Assembly (NCBI RefSeq): GCF_945859685.1
Contig: NW_026605624.1
Span: 1 to 64,000 of the forward strand
From: Eupeodes corollae
Taxonomy: Eukaryota; Arthropoda; Insecta; Diptera; Syrphidae
DNA length: 64,000 nucleotides
Direction of reading: 5' to 3'
Part shown: piece after piece, positions 11,740 through 27,118 of the stretch
Layout: every line of letters begins with the position of its first letter
How positions within the stretch are numbered: the first letter of the stretch is position 1
The notes under the pieces: generated by a model
The model's database searches: none
The model's input: the letters and a program-made list of their open reading frames with translations, nothing else
Told to the model about the DNA's origin: nothing
Program-made: the position numbers and the translations under genes

Positions 11740-14217
11740 CATCGATCAAGACTTCAAAATAGATACTTGACATGTACTAGAAAAAGATACTCCTAATCAA
11801 GATCTATCATTATAGATATAGATGAGTCATTTTGGAGCATCCTGAAGGATTTTTGATGTTCTAGACGAAAATCAAATCACACCCAAAACCATCACCTGAT
11901 CCTTCCCAACCCCCAAAATCGATCAAGACTTCAAAATAGATACTTGACATGTACTAGAAAAAGATAATCCTAATCAAGATCTATCATTATAGATATAGAT
12001 GAGTCATTTTGGAGCATCCTGAAGGATTTTTGATGTTCTAGACGAAAATCAAATCACACCCAAAACCATCACCTGATCCTTCCCAACCCCCAAAATCGAT
12101 CAAGACTTCAAAATAGATACTTGACATGTACTAGAAAAAGATACTCCTAATCAAGATCTATCATTATAGATATAGATGAGTCATTTTGGAGCATCCTGAA
12201 GGATTTTTGATGTTCTAGACGAAAATCAAATCACACCCAAAACCATCACCTGATCCTTCCCAACCCCCAAAATCGATCAAGACTTCACAATAGATACTTG
12301 ACATGTACTAGAAAAAGATACTCCTAATCAAGATCTATCATTAAAGATATAGATGAGTCATTTTGGGGCATCCTGAAGGATTTTTGATGTTCTAGACGAA
12401 AATCAAATCACACCCAAAACCATCACCTGATCCTTCCCAACCCCCACAATCGATCAAGACTTCAAAATAGATACTTGACATGTACTAGAAAAAGATACTC
12501 CTAATCAAGATCTATCATTATAGATATAGATGAGTCATTTTGGAGCATCCTGAAGGATTTTTGATGTTCTAGACGAAAATCAAATCACACCCAAAACCAT
12601 CACCTGATCCTTCCCAACCCCCAAAATCGATCAAGACTTCAAAATAGATACTTGACATGTACTAGAAAAAGATACTCCTAATCAAGATCTATCATTATAG
12701 ATATAGATGAGTCATTTTGGAGCATCCTGAAGGATTTTTGATGTTCTAGACGAAAATCAAATCACACCCAAAACCATCACCTGATCCTTCCCAACCCCCA
12801 AAATCGATCAAGACTTCAAAATAGATACTTGACATGTACTAGAAAAAGATACTCCTAATCAAGATCTATCATTATAGATATAGATGAGTCATTTTGGAGC
12901 ATCCTGAAGGATTTTTGATGTTCTAGACGAAAATCAAATCACACCCAAAACCATCACCTGATCCTTCCCAACCCCCAAAATCGATAAAGACTTCAAAATA
13001 GATACTTGACATGTACTAGAAAAAGATACTCCTAATCAAGATCTATCATTATAGATATAGATGAGTCATTTTGGAGCATCCTGAAGGATTTTTGATGTTC
13101 TAGACGAAAATCAAATCACACCCAAAACCATCACCTGATCCTTCCCAACCCCCAAAATCGATCAAGACTTCAAAATAGATACTTGACATGTACTAGAAAA
13201 AGATACTCCTAATCAAGATCTATCATTATAGATATAGATGAGTCATTTTGGAGCATCCTGAAGGATTTTTGATGTTCTAGACGAAAATCAAATCACACCC
13301 AAAACCATCACCTGATCCTTCCCAACCCCCAAAATCGATCAAGACTTCAAAATAGATACTTGACATGTACTAGAAAAAGATACTCCTAATCAAGATCTAT
13401 CATTATAGATATAGATGAGTCATTTTGGAGCATCCTGAAGGATTTTTGATGTTCTAGACGAAAATCAAATCACACCCAAAACCATCACCTGATCCTTCCC
13501 AACCCCCAACATCGATCAAGACTTCAAAATAGATACTTGACATGTACTAGAAAAAGATACTCCTAATCAAGATCTATCATTATAGATATAGATGAGTCAT
13601 TTTGGAGCATCCTGAAGGATTTTTGATGTTCTAGACGAAAATCAAATCACACCCAAAACCATCACCTGATCCTTCCCAACCCCCAAAATCGATCAAGACT
13701 TCAAAATAGATACTTGATATGTACTAGAAAAAGATACTCCTAATCAAGATCTATCATTATAGATATAGATGAGTCATTTTGGAGCATCCTGAAGGATTTT
13801 TGATGTTCTAGACGAAAATCAAATCACACCCAAAACCATCACCTGATCCTTCCCAACCCCCAAAATCGATCAAGACTTCAAAATAGATACTTGACATGTA
13901 CTAGAAAAAGATACTCCTAATCAAGATCTATCATTATAGATATAGATGAGTCATTTTGGAGCATCCTGAAGGATTTTTGATGTTCTAGACGAAAATCAAA
14001 TCACACCCAAAACCATCACCTGATCCTTCCCAACCCCCAAAATCGATCAAGACTTCAAAATAGATACTTGACATGTACTAGAAAAAGATACTCCTAATCA
14101 AGATCTATCATTATAGATATAGATGAGTCATTTTGGGGCATCCTGAAGGATTTTTGATGTTCTAGACGAAAATCAAATCACACCCAAAACCATCACCTGA
14201 TCCTTCCCAACCCCCAC
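11740..14217. repeat. 10-monomer block duplication (offset 1770 bp)
   Basis: Three rare variants recur at exactly 1770 bp: CCCAACATCG (11740 and 13510), TTTTGGGGCA (12367 and 14137) and CCCCCACAAT (12447 and 14217). The first copy has private changes at 11967, 12288 and 12344, and the second has one at 13718. The duplication was therefore followed by point mutation or partial conversion. Block ends cannot be placed more precisely because the surrounding units are identical to consensus. Confidence 0.85.
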
Positions 14218-16203
14218 AATCGATCAAGACTTCAAAATAGATACCTTGACATGTACTAGAAAAAGATACTCCTAATCAAGATCTATCATTATAGATATAG
14301 ATGAGTCATTTTGGAGCATCCTGAAGGATTTTTGATGTTCTAGACGAAAATCAAATCACACCCAAAACCATCACCTGATCCTTCCCAACCCCCAAAATCG
14401 ATCAAGACTTCAAAATAGATACTTGACATGTACTAGAAAAAGATACTCCTAATCAAGATCTATCATTATAGATATAGATGAGTCATTTTGGAGCATCCTG
14501 AAGGATTTTTGATGTTCTAGACGAAAATCAAATCACACCCAAAACCATCACCTGATCCTTCCCAACCCCCAAAATCGATCAAGACTTCAAAATAGATACT
14601 TGACATGTACTAGAAAAAGATACTCCTAATCAAGATCTATCATTATAGATATAGATGAGTCATTTTGGAGCATCCTGAAGGATTTTTGATGTTCTAGACG
14701 AAAATCAAATCACACCCAAAACCATCACCTGATCCTTCCCAACCCCCAAAATCGATCAAGACTTCAAAATAGATACTTGACATGTACTAGAAAAAGATAC
14801 TCCTAATCAAGATCTATCATTATAGATATAGATGAGTCATTTTGGAGCATCCTGAAGGATTTTTGATGTTCTAGAAGAAAATCAAATCACACCCAAAACC
14901 ATCACCTGATCCTTCCCAACCCCCAAAATCGATCAAGACTTCAAAATAGATACTTGACATGTACTAGAAAAAGATACTCCTAATCAAGATCTATCATTAT
15001 AGATATAGATGAGTCATTTTGGAGCATCCTGAAGGATTTTTGATGTTCTAGACGAAAATCAAATCACACCCAAAACCATCACCTGATCCTTCCCAACCCC
15101 CAAAATCGATCAAGACTTCAAAATAGATACTTGACATGTACTAGAAAAAGATACTCCTAATCAAGATCTATCATTATAGATATAGATGAGTCATTTTGGA
15201 GCATCCTGAAGGATTTTTGATGTTCTAGACGAAAATCAAATCACACCCAAAACCATCACCTGATCCTTCCCAACCCCCAAAATCGATCAAGACTTCAAAA
15301 TAGATACTTGACATGTACTAGAAAAAGATACTCCTAATCAAGATCTATCATTATAGATATAGATGAGTCATTTTGGAGCATCCTGAAGGATTTTTGATGT
15401 TCTAGACGAAAATCAAATCACACCCAAAACCATCACCTGATCCTTCCCAACCCCCAAAATCGATCAAGACTTCAAAATAGATACTTGACATGTACTAGAA
15501 AAAGATACTCCTAATCAAGATCTATCATTATAGATATAGATGAGTCATTTTGGAGCATCCTGAAGGATTTTTGATGTTCTAGACGAAAATCAAATCACAC
15601 CCAAAACCATCACCTGATCCTTCCCAACCCCCAAAATCGATCAAGACTTCAAAATAGATACTTGACATGTACTAGAAAAAGATACTCCTAATCAAGATCT
15701 ATCATTATAGATATAGATGAGTCATTTTGGAGCATCCTGAAGGATTTTTGATGTTCTAGACGAAAATCAAATCACACCCAAAACCATCACCTGATCCTTC
15801 CCAACCCCCAAAATCGATCAAGACTTCAAAATAGATACTTGACATGTACTAGAAAAAGATACTCCTAATCAAGATCTATCATTATAGATATAGATGAGTC
15901 ATTTTGGAGCATCCTGAAGGATTTTTGATGTTCTAGACGAAAATCAAATCACACCCAAAACCATCACCTGATCCTTCCCAACCCCCAAAATCGATCAAGA
16001 CTTCAAAATAGATACTTGACATGTACTAGAAAAAGATACTCCTAATCAAGATCTATCATTATAGATATAGATGAGTCATTTTGGAGCATCCTGAAGGATT
16101 TTTGATGTTCTAGACGAAAATCAAATCACACCCAAAACCATCACCTGATCCTTCCCAACCCCCAAAATCGATCAAGACTTCAAAATAGATACTTGACATG
16201 TAC

Positions 16204-16912
16204 AAGAAAAAGATACTCCTAATCAAGATCTATCATTATAGATATAGATGAGTCATTTTGGAGCATCCTGAAGGATTTTTGATGTTCTAGACGAAAATCA
16301 AATCACACCCAAAACCATCACCTGATCTTTCCCAACCCCCAAAATCGATCAAGACTTCAAAATAGATACTTGACATGTACTAGAAAAAGATACTCCTAAT
16401 CAAGATCTATCATTATAGATATAGATGAGTCATTTTGGAGCATCCTGAAGGATTTTTGATGTTCTAGACGAAAATCAAATCACACCCAAAACCATCACCT
16501 GATCCTTCCCAACCCCCAAAATCGATCAAGACTTCAAAATAGATGCTTGACATGTACTAGAAAAAGATACTCCTAATCAAGATCTATCATTATAGATATA
16601 GATGAGTCATTTTGGAGCATCCTGAAGGATTTTTGATGTTCTAGACGAAAATCAAATCACACCCAAAACCATCACCTGATCCTTCCCAACCCCCAAAATC
16701 GATCAAGACTTCAAAATAGATACTTGACATGTACTAGAAAAAGATACTCCTAATCAAGATCTATCATTATAGATATAGATGAGTCATTTTGGAGCATCCT
16801 GAAGGATTTTTGATGTTCTAGACGAAAATCAAATCACACCCAAAACCATCACCTGATCCTTCCCAACCCCCAAAATCGATCAAGACTTCAAAATAGATAC
16901 TTGACATGTACA
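16204..16912. repeat. Shared GTACAAG variant four monomers apart
   Basis: T-to-A changes at 16204 and 16912 lie 708 bp (four monomers) apart. The same change occurs in about a dozen units throughout the window, so this pair alone is weak evidence for a local duplication. Confidence 0.4.
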
Positions 16913-17026
16913 AGAAAAAGACACTCCTAATCAAGATCTATCATTATAGATATAGATGAGCATCCTGAAGGATTTTTGATGTTCTAGACGAAAATCAAAT
17001 CACACCCAAAACCATCACCTGATCCT
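16861..17026. repeat. 166-bp monomer with an 11-bp deletion
   Basis: After GATGAG at 16955-16960 the sequence continues directly with CATCCTG, so 11 bp (TCATTTTGGAG of the consensus) are missing. In the consensus the lost segment is bounded by two GAG trinucleotides, one of which is retained. This is the classic product of slippage between short direct repeats. The unit also carries the T-to-A change of the GTACAAG variant (16912) and a T-to-C change at 16922, so it is one of the most altered units in this part of the array. The deletion removes the TGAGTCA heptamer. Confidence 0.93.
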
Positions 17027-20000
17027 TCCCAACCCCCAAAATCGATCAAGACTTCAAAATAGATACTTGACATGTACTACAAAAAGATACTCCTAATCAA
17101 GATCTATCATTATAGATATAGATGAGTCATTTTGGAGCATCCTGAAGGATTTTTGATGTTCTAGACGAAAATCAAATCACACCCAAAACCATCACCTGAT
17201 CCTTCCCAACCCCCAAAATCGATCAAGACTTCAAAATAGATACTTGACATGTACTAGAAAAAGATACTCCTAATCAAGATCTATCATTATAGATATAGAT
17301 GAGTCATTTTGGAGCATCCTGAAGGATTTTTGATGTTCTAGACGAAAATCAAATCACACCCAAAACCATCACCTGATCCTTCCCAACCCCCAAAATCGAT
17401 CAAGACTTCAAAATAGATACTTGACATGTACTAGAAAAAGATACTCCTAATCAAGATCTATCATTATAGATATAGATGAGTCATTTTGGAGCATCCTGAA
17501 GGATTTTTGATGTTCTAGACGAAAATCAAATCACACCCAAAACCATCACCTGATCCTTCCCAACCCCCAAAATCGATCAAGACTTCAAAAAAAATACTTG
17601 ACATGTACTAGAAAAAGATACTCCTAATCAAGATCTATCATTATAGATATAGATGAGTCATTTTGGAGCATCCTGAAGGATTTTTGATGTTCTAGACGAA
17701 AATCAAATCACACCCAAAACCATCACCTGATCCTTCCCAACCCCCAAAATCGATCAAGACTTCAAAATAGATACTTGACATGTACTAGAAAAAGATACTC
17801 CTAATCAAGATCTATCATTATAGATATAGATGAGTCATTTTGGAGCATCCTGAAGGATTTTTGATGTTCTAGACGAAAATCAAATCACACCCAAAACCAT
17901 CACCTGATCCTTCCCAACCCCCAAAATCGATCAAGACTTCAAAATAGATACTTGACATGTACTAGAAAAAGATACTCCTAATCAAGATCTATCATTATAG
18001 ATATAGATGAGTCATTTTGGAGCATCCTGAAGGATTTTTGATGTTCTAGACGAAAATCAAATCACACCCAAAACCATCACCTGATCCTTCCCAACCCCCA
18101 AAATCGATCAAGACTTCAAAATAGATACTTGACATGTACTAGAAAAAGATACTCCTAATCAAGATCTATCATTATAGATATAGATGAGTCATTTTGGAGC
18201 ATCCTGAAGGATTTTTGATGTTCTAGACGAAAATCAAATCACACCCAAAACCATCACCTGATCCTTCCCAACCCCCAAAATTGATCAAGACTTCAAAATA
18301 GATACTTGACATGTACTAGAAAAAGATACTCCTAATCAAGATCTATCATTATAGATATAGATGAGTCATTTTGGAGCATCCTGAAGGATTTTTGATGTTC
18401 TAGACGAAAATCAAATCACACCCAAAACCATCACCTGATCCTTCCCAACCCCCAAAATCGATCAAGACTTCAAAATAGATACTTGACATGTACTAGAAAA
18501 AGATACTCCTAATCAAGATCTATCATTATAGATATAGATGAGTCATTTTGGAGCATCCTGAAGGATTTTTGATGTTCTAGACGAAAATCAAATCACACCC
18601 AAAACCATCACCTGATCCTTCCCAACCCCCAAAATCGATCAAGACTTCAAAATAGATACTTGACATGTACTAGAAAAAGATACTCCTAATCAAGATCTAT
18701 CATTATAGATATAGATGAGTCATTTTGGAGCATCCTGAAGGATTTTTGATGTTCTAGACGAAAATCAAATAACACCCAAAACCATCACCTGATCCTTCCC
18801 AACCCCCAAAATCGATCAAGACTTCAAAATAGATACTTGACATGTACTAGAAAAAGATACTCCTAATCAAGATCTATCATTATAGATATAGATGAGTCAT
18901 TTTGGAGCATCCTGAAGGATTTTTGATGTTCTAGACGAAAATCAAATCACACCCAAAACCATCACCTGATCCTTCCCAACCCCCAAAATCGATCAAGACT
19001 TCAAAATAGATACTTGACATGTACTAGAAAAAGATACTCCTAATCAAGATCTATCATTATAGATATAGATGAGCCATTTTGGAGCATCCTGAAGGATTTT
19101 TGATGTTCTAGACGAAAATCAAATCACACCCAAAACCATCACCTGATCCTTCCCAACCCCCAAAATCGATCAAGACTTCAAAATAGATACTTGACATGCA
19201 CTAGAAAAAGATACTCCTAATCAAGATCTATCATTATAGATATAGATGAGTCATTTTGGAGCATCCTGAAGGATTTTTGATGTTCTAGACGAAAATCAAA
19301 TCACACCCAAAACCATCACCTGATCCTTCCCAACCCCCAAAATCGATCAAGACTTCAAAATAGATACTTGACATGTACTAGAAAAAGATACTCCTAATCA
19401 AGATCTATCATTATAGATATAGATGAGTCATTTTGGAGCATCCTGAAGGATTTTTGATGTTCTAGACGAAAATCAAATCACACCCAAAACCATCACCTGA
19501 TCCTTCCCAACCCCCAAAATCGATCAAGACTTCAAAATAGATACTTGACATGTACTAGAAAAAGATACTCCTAATCAAGATCTATCATTAAAGATATAGA
19601 TGAGTCATTTTGGAGCATCCTGAAGGATTTTTGATGTTCTAGACGAAAATCAAATCACACCCAAAACCATCACCTGATCCTTCCCAACCCCCAAAATCGA
19701 TCAAGACTTCAAAATAGATACTTCACATGTACTAGAAAAAGATACTCCTAATCAAGATCTATCATTATAGATATAGATGAGTCATTTTGGAGCATCCTGA
19801 AGGATTTTTGATGTTCTAGACGAAAATCAAATCACACCCAAAACCATCACCTGATCCTTCCCAACCCCCAAAATCGATCAAGACTTCAAAATAGATACTT
19901 GACATGTACTAGAAAAAGATACTCCTAATCAAGATCTATCATTATAGATATAGATGAGTCATTTTGGAGCATCCTGAAGGATTTTTGATGTTCTAGACGA

Positions 20001-23000
20001 AAATCAAATCACACCCAAAACCATCACCTGATCCTTCCCAACCCCCAAAATCGATCAAGACTTCAAAATAGATACTTGACATGTACTAGAAAAAGATACT
20101 CCTAATCAAGATCTATCATTATAGATATAGATGAGTCATTTTGGAGCATCCTGAAGGATTTTTGATGTTCTAGACGAAAATCAAATCACACCCAAAACCA
20201 TCACCTGATCCTTCCCAACCCCCAAAATCGATCAAGACTTCAAAATAGATACTTGACATGTACTAGAAAAAGATACTCCTAATCAAGATCTATCATTATA
20301 GATATAGATGAGTCATTTTGGAGCATCCTGAAGTATTTTTGATGTTCTAGACGAAAATCAAATCACACCCAAAACCATCACCTGATCCTTCCCAACCCCC
20401 AAAATCGATCAAGACTTCAAAATAGATACTTGACATGTACTAGAAAAAGATACTCCTAATCAAGATCTATCATTATAGATATAGATGAGTCATTTTGGAG
20501 CATCCTGAAGGATTTTTGATGTTCTAGACGAAAATCAAATCACACCCAAAACCATCACCTGATCCTTCCCAACCCCCAAAATCGATCAAGACTTCAAAAT
20601 AGATACTTGACATGTACTAGAAAAAGATACTCCTAATCAAGATCTATCATTATAGATATAGATGAGTCATTTTGGAGCATCCTGAAGGATTTTTGATGTT
20701 CTAGACGAAAATCAAATCACACCCAAAACCATCACCTGATCCTTCCCAACCCCCAAAATCGATCAAGACTTCAAAATAGATACTTGAAATGTACTAGAAA
20801 AAGATACTCCTAATCAAGATCTATCATTATAGATATAGATGAGTCATTTTGGAGCATCCAGAAGGATTTTTGATGTTCTAGACGAAAATCAAATCACACC
20901 CAAAACCATCACCTGATCCTTCCCAACCCCCAAAATCGATCAAGACTTCAAAATAGATACTTGACATGTACTAGAAAAAGATACTCCTAATCAAGATCTA
21001 TCATTATAGATATAGATGAGTCATTTTGGAGCATCCTGAAGGATTTTTGATGTTCTAGACGAAAATCAAATCACACCCAAAACCATCACCTGATCCTTCC
21101 CAACCCCCAAAATCGATCAAGACTTCAAAATAGATACTTGACATGTACTATAAAAAGATACTCCTAATCAAGATCTATCATTATAGATATAGATGAGTCA
21201 TTTTGGAGCATCCTGAAGGATTTTTGATGTTCTAGACGAAAATCAAATCACACCCAAAACCATCACCTGATCCTTCCCAACCCCCAAAATCGATCAAGAC
21301 TTCAAAATAGATACTTGACATGTACTAGAAAAAGATACTCCTAATCAAGATCTATCATTATAGATATAGATGAGTCATTTTGGAGCATCCTGAAGGATTT
21401 TTGATGTTCTAGACGAAAATCAAATCACACCCAAAACCATCACCTGATCCTTCCCAACCCCCAAAATCGATCAAGACTTCAAAATAGATACTTGACATGT
21501 ACTAGAAAAAGATACTCCTAATCAAGATCTATCATTATAGATATAGATGAGTCATTTTGGATCATCCTGAAGGATTTTTGATGTTCTAGACGAAAATCAA
21601 ATCACACCCAAAACCATCACCTGATCATTCCCAACCCCCAAAATCGATCAAGACTTCAAAATAGATACTTGACATGTACTAGAAAAAGATACTCCTAATC
21701 AAGATCTATCATTATAGATATAGATGAGTCATTTTGGAGAATCCTGAAGGATTTTTGATGTTCTAGACGAAAATCAAATCACACCCAAAACCATCACCTG
21801 ATCCTTCCCAACCCCCAAAATCGATCAAGACTTCAAAATAGATACTTGACATGTACTAGAAAAAGATACTCCTAATCAAGATCTATCATTATAGATATAG
21901 ATGAGTCATTTTGGAGCATCCTGAAGGATTTTTGATGTTCTAGACGAAAATCAAATCACACCCAAAACCATCACCTGATCCTTCCCAACCCCCAAAATCG
22001 ATCAAGACTTCAAAATAGATACTTGACATGTACTAGAAAAAGATACTCCTAATCAAGATCTATCATTATAGATATAGATGAGTCATTTTGGAGCATCCTG
22101 AAGGATTTTTGATGTTCTAGACGAAAATCAAATCACACCCAAAACCATCACCTGATCCTTCCCAACCCCCAAAATCGATCAAGACTTCAAAATAGATACT
22201 TGACATGTACTAGAAAAAGATACTCCTAATCAAGATCTATCATTATAGATATAGATGAGTCATTTTGGAGCATCCTGAAGGATCTTTGATGTTCTAGACG
22301 AAAATCAAATCACACCCAAAACCATCACCTGATCCTTCATAACCCCCAAAATCGATCAAGACTTCAAAATAGATACTTGACATGTACAAGAAAAAGATAC
22401 TCCTAATCAAGATCTATCATTATAGATATAGATGAGTCATTTTGGAGCATCCTGAAGGATTTTTGATGTTCTAGACGAAAATCAAATCACACCCAAAACC
22501 ATCACCTGATCCTTCCCAACCCCCAAAATCGATCAAGACTTCAAAATAGATACTTGACATGTACTAGAAAAAGATACTTCTAATCAAGATCTATCATTAT
22601 AGATATAGATGAGTCATTTTGGAGCATCCTGAAGGATTTTTGATGTTCTAGACGAAAATCAAATCACACCCAAAACCATCACCTGATCCTTCCCAACCCC
22701 CAAAATCGATCAAGACTTCAAAATAGATACTTGACATGTACTAGAAAAAGATACTCCTAATCAAGATCTATCATTATAGATATAGATGAGTCATTTTGGA
22801 GCATCCTGAAGGATTTTTGATGTTCTAGACGAAAATCAAATCACACCCAAAAACCATCACCTGATCCTTCCCAACCCCCAAAATCGATCAAGACTTCAAA
22901 ATAGATACTTGACATGTACTAGAAAAAGATAATCCTAATCAAGATCTATCATTATAGATATAGATGAGTCATTTTGGAGCATCCTGAAGGATTTTTGATG

Positions 23001-26000
23001 TTCTAGACGAAAATCAAATCACACCCAAAACCATCACCTGATCCTTCCCAACCCCCAAAATCGATCAAGACTTCAAAATAGATACTTGACATGTACTAGA
23101 AAAAGATACTCCTAATCAAGATCTATCATTATAGATATAGATGAGTCATTTTGGAGCATCCTGAAGGATTTTTGATGTTCTAGACGAAAATCAAATCACA
23201 CCCAAAACCATCACCTGATCCTTCCCAACCCCCAAAATCGATCAAGACTTCAAAATAGATACTTGACATGTACTAGAAAAAGATACTCCTAATCAAGATC
23301 TATCATTATAGATACAGATGAGTCATTTTGGAGCATCCTGAAGGATTTTTGATGTTCTAGACGAAAATCAAATCACACCCAAAACCATCACCTGATCCTT
23401 CCCAACCCCCAAAATCGATCAAGACTTCAAAATAGATACTTGATATGTACAAGAAAAAGATACTCCTAATCAAGATCTATCATTATAGATATAGATGAGT
23501 CATTTTGGAGCATCCTGAATGATTTTTGATGTTCTAGACGAAAATCAAATCACACCCAAAACCATCACCTGATCCTTCCCAACCCCCAAAATCGATCAAG
23601 ACTTCAAAATAGATACTTGACATGTACTAGAAAAAGATACTCCTAATCAAGATCTATCATTATAGATATAGATGAGTCATTTTGGAGCATCCTGAAGGAT
23701 TTTTGATGTTCTAGACGAAAATCAAATCACACCCAAAAACCATCACCTGATCCTTCCCAACCCCCAAAATCGATCAAGACTTCAAAATAGATACTTGACA
23801 TGTACTAGAAAAAGATACTCCTAATCAAGATCTATCATTATAGATATAGATGAGTCATTTTGGAGCATCCTGAAGGATTTTTGATGTTCTAGACGAAAAT
23901 CAAATCACACCCAAAACCATCACCTGATCCTTCCCAACCCCCAAAATCGATCAAGACTTCAAAATAGATACTTGACATGTACTAGAAAAAGATACTCCTA
24001 ATCAAGATCTATCATTATAGATATAGATGAGTCATTTTGGAGCATCCTGAAGGATTTTTGATGTTCTAGACGAAAATCAAATCACACCCAAAACCATCAC
24101 CTGATCCTTCCCAACCCCCAAAATCGATCAAGACTTCAAAATAGATACTTGACATGTACTAGAAAAAAATACTCCTAATCAAGATCTATCATTATAGATA
24201 TAGATGAGTCATTTTGGAGCATCCTGAAGGATTTTTGATGTTCTAGACGAAAATCAAATCACACCCAAAACCATCACCTGATCCTTCCCAACCCCCAAAA
24301 TCGATCAAGACTTCAAAATAGATACTTGACATGTACTAGAAAAAGATACTCCTAATCAAGATCTATCATTATAGATATAGATGAGTCATTTTGGAGCATC
24401 CTGAAGGATTTTTGATGTTCTAGACGAAAATCAAATCACACCCAAAACCATCACCTGATCCTTCCCAACCCCCAAAATCGATCAAGACTTCAAAATAGAT
24501 ACTTGACATGTACTAGAAAAAGATACTCCTAATCAAGATCTATCATTATAGATATAGATGAGTCATTTTGGAGCATCCTGAAGGATTTTTGATGTTCTAG
24601 ACGAAAATCAAATCACACCCAAAACCATCACCTGATCCTTCCCAACCCCCAAAATCGATCAAGACTTCAAAATAGATACTTGACATGTACTAGAAAAAGA
24701 TACTCCTAATCAAGATCTATCATTATAGATATAGATGAGTCATTTTGGAGCATCCTGAAGGATTTTTGATGTTCTAGACGAAAATCAAATCACACCCAAA
24801 ACCATCACCTGATCCTTCCCAACCCCCAAAATCGATCAAGACTTCAAAATAGATACTTGACATGTACTAGAAAAAGATACTCCTAATCAAGATCTATCAT
24901 TATAGATATAGATGAGTCATTTTGGAGCATCCTGAAGGATTTTTGATGTTCTAGACGAAAATCAAATCACACCCAAAACCATCACCTGATCCTTCCCAAC
25001 CCCCAAAATCGATCAAGACTTCAAAATAGATACTTGACATGTACTAGAAAAAGATACTCCTAATCAAGATCTATCATTATAGATATAGATGAGTCCTTTT
25101 GGAGCATCCTGAAGGATTTTTGATGTTCTAGACGAAAATCAAATCACACCCAAAACCATCACCTGATCCTTCCCAACCCCCAAAATCGATCAAGACTTCA
25201 AAATAGATACTTGACATGTACTAGAAAAAGATACTCCTAATCAAGATCTATCACTATAGATATAGATGAGTCATTTTGGAGCATCCTGAAGGATTTTTGA
25301 TGTTCTAGACGAAAATCAAATCACACCCAAAACCATCACCTGATCCTTCCCAACCCCCAAAATCGATCAAGACTTCAAAATAGATACTTGACATGTACTA
25401 GAAAAAGATACTCCTAATCAAGATCTATCATTATAGATATAGATGAGTCATTTTGGAGCATCCTGAAGGATTTTTGATGTTCTAGACGAAAATCAAATCA
25501 CACCCAAAACCATCACCTGATCCTTCCCAACCCCCAAAATCGATCAAGACTTCAAAATAGATACTTGACATGTACTAGAAAAAGATACTCCTAATCAAGA
25601 TCTATCATTATAGATATAGATGAGTCATTTTGGAGCATCCTGAAGGATTTTTGATGTTCTAGACGAAAATCAAATCACACCCAAAACCATCACCTGATCC
25701 TTCCCAACCCCCAAAATCGATCAAGACTTCAAAATAGATACTTGACATGTACTAGAAAAAGATACTCCTAATCAAGATCTATCAATATAGATATAGATGA
25801 GTCATTTTGGAGCATCCTGAAGGATTTTTGATGTTCTAGACGAAAATCAAATCACACCCAAAACCATCACCTGATCCTTCCCAACCCCCAAAATCGATCA
25901 AGACTTCAAAATAGATACTTGACATGTACTAGAAAAAGATACTCCTAATCAAGATCTATCATTATAGATATAGATGAGTCATTTTGGAGCATCCTGAAGG

Positions 26001-27118
26001 ATTTTTGATGTTCTAGACGAAAATCAAATCACACCCAAAACCATCACCTGATCCTTCCCAACCCCCAAAATCGATCAAGACTTCAAAATAGATACTTGAC
26101 ATGTACTAGAAAAAGATACTCCTAATCAAGATCTATCATTATAGATATAGATGAGTCATTTTGGAGCATCCTGAAGGATTTTTGATGTTCTAGACGAAAA
26201 TCAAATCACACCCAAAACCATCACCTGATCCTTCCCAACCCCCAAAATCGATCAAGACTTCAAAATAGATACTTGACATGTACTAGAAAAAGATACTCCT
26301 AATCAAGATCTATCATTATAGATATAGATGAGTCATTTTGGAGCATCCTGAAGGATTTTTGATGTTCTAGACGAAAATCAAATCACACCCAAAAACCATC
26401 ACCTGATCCTTCCCAACCCCCAAAATCGATCAAGACTTCAAAATAGATACTTGACATGTACTAGAAAAAGATACTCCTAATCAAGATCTATCATTATAGA
26501 TATAGATGAGTCATTTTGGAGCATCCTGAAGGATTTTTGATGTTCTAGACGAAAATCAAATCACACCCAAAACCATCACCTGATCCTTCCCAACCCCAAA
26601 ATCGATCAAGACTTCAAAATAGATACTTGACATGTACTAGAAAAAGATACTCCTAATCAAGATCTATCATTATAGATATAGATGAGTCATTTTGGAGCAT
26701 CCTGAAGGATTTTTGATGTTCTAGACGAAAATCAAATCACACCCAAAACCATCACCTGATCCTTCCCAACCCCTAAAATCGATCAAGACTTCAAAATAGA
26801 TACTTGACATGTACTAGAAAAAGATACTCCTAATCAAGATCTATCATTATAGATATAGATGAGTCATTTTGGAGCATCCTGAAGGATTTTTGATGTTCTA
26901 GACGAAAATCAAATCACACCCAAAACCATCACCTGATCCTTCCCAACCCCCAAAATCGATCAAGACTTCAAAATAGATACTTGACATGTACTAGAAAAAG
27001 ATACTCCTAATCAAGATCTATCATTATAGATATAGATGAGTCATTTTGGAGCATCCTGAAGGATTTTTGATGTTCTAGACGAAAATCAAATCACACCCAA
27101 AACCATCACCTGATCCTT

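Noticed and set aside
14870..14881. Heat-shock element TTCTAGAAGAAA
   Set aside because: It arises from one substitution (14876) in a single unit; the consensus TTCTAGACGAAA lacks the motif.
26771..26777. CCCTAAA telomere-type heptamer
   Set aside because: A single heptamer created by one substitution in the C-run; no tandem telomeric repeat follows.
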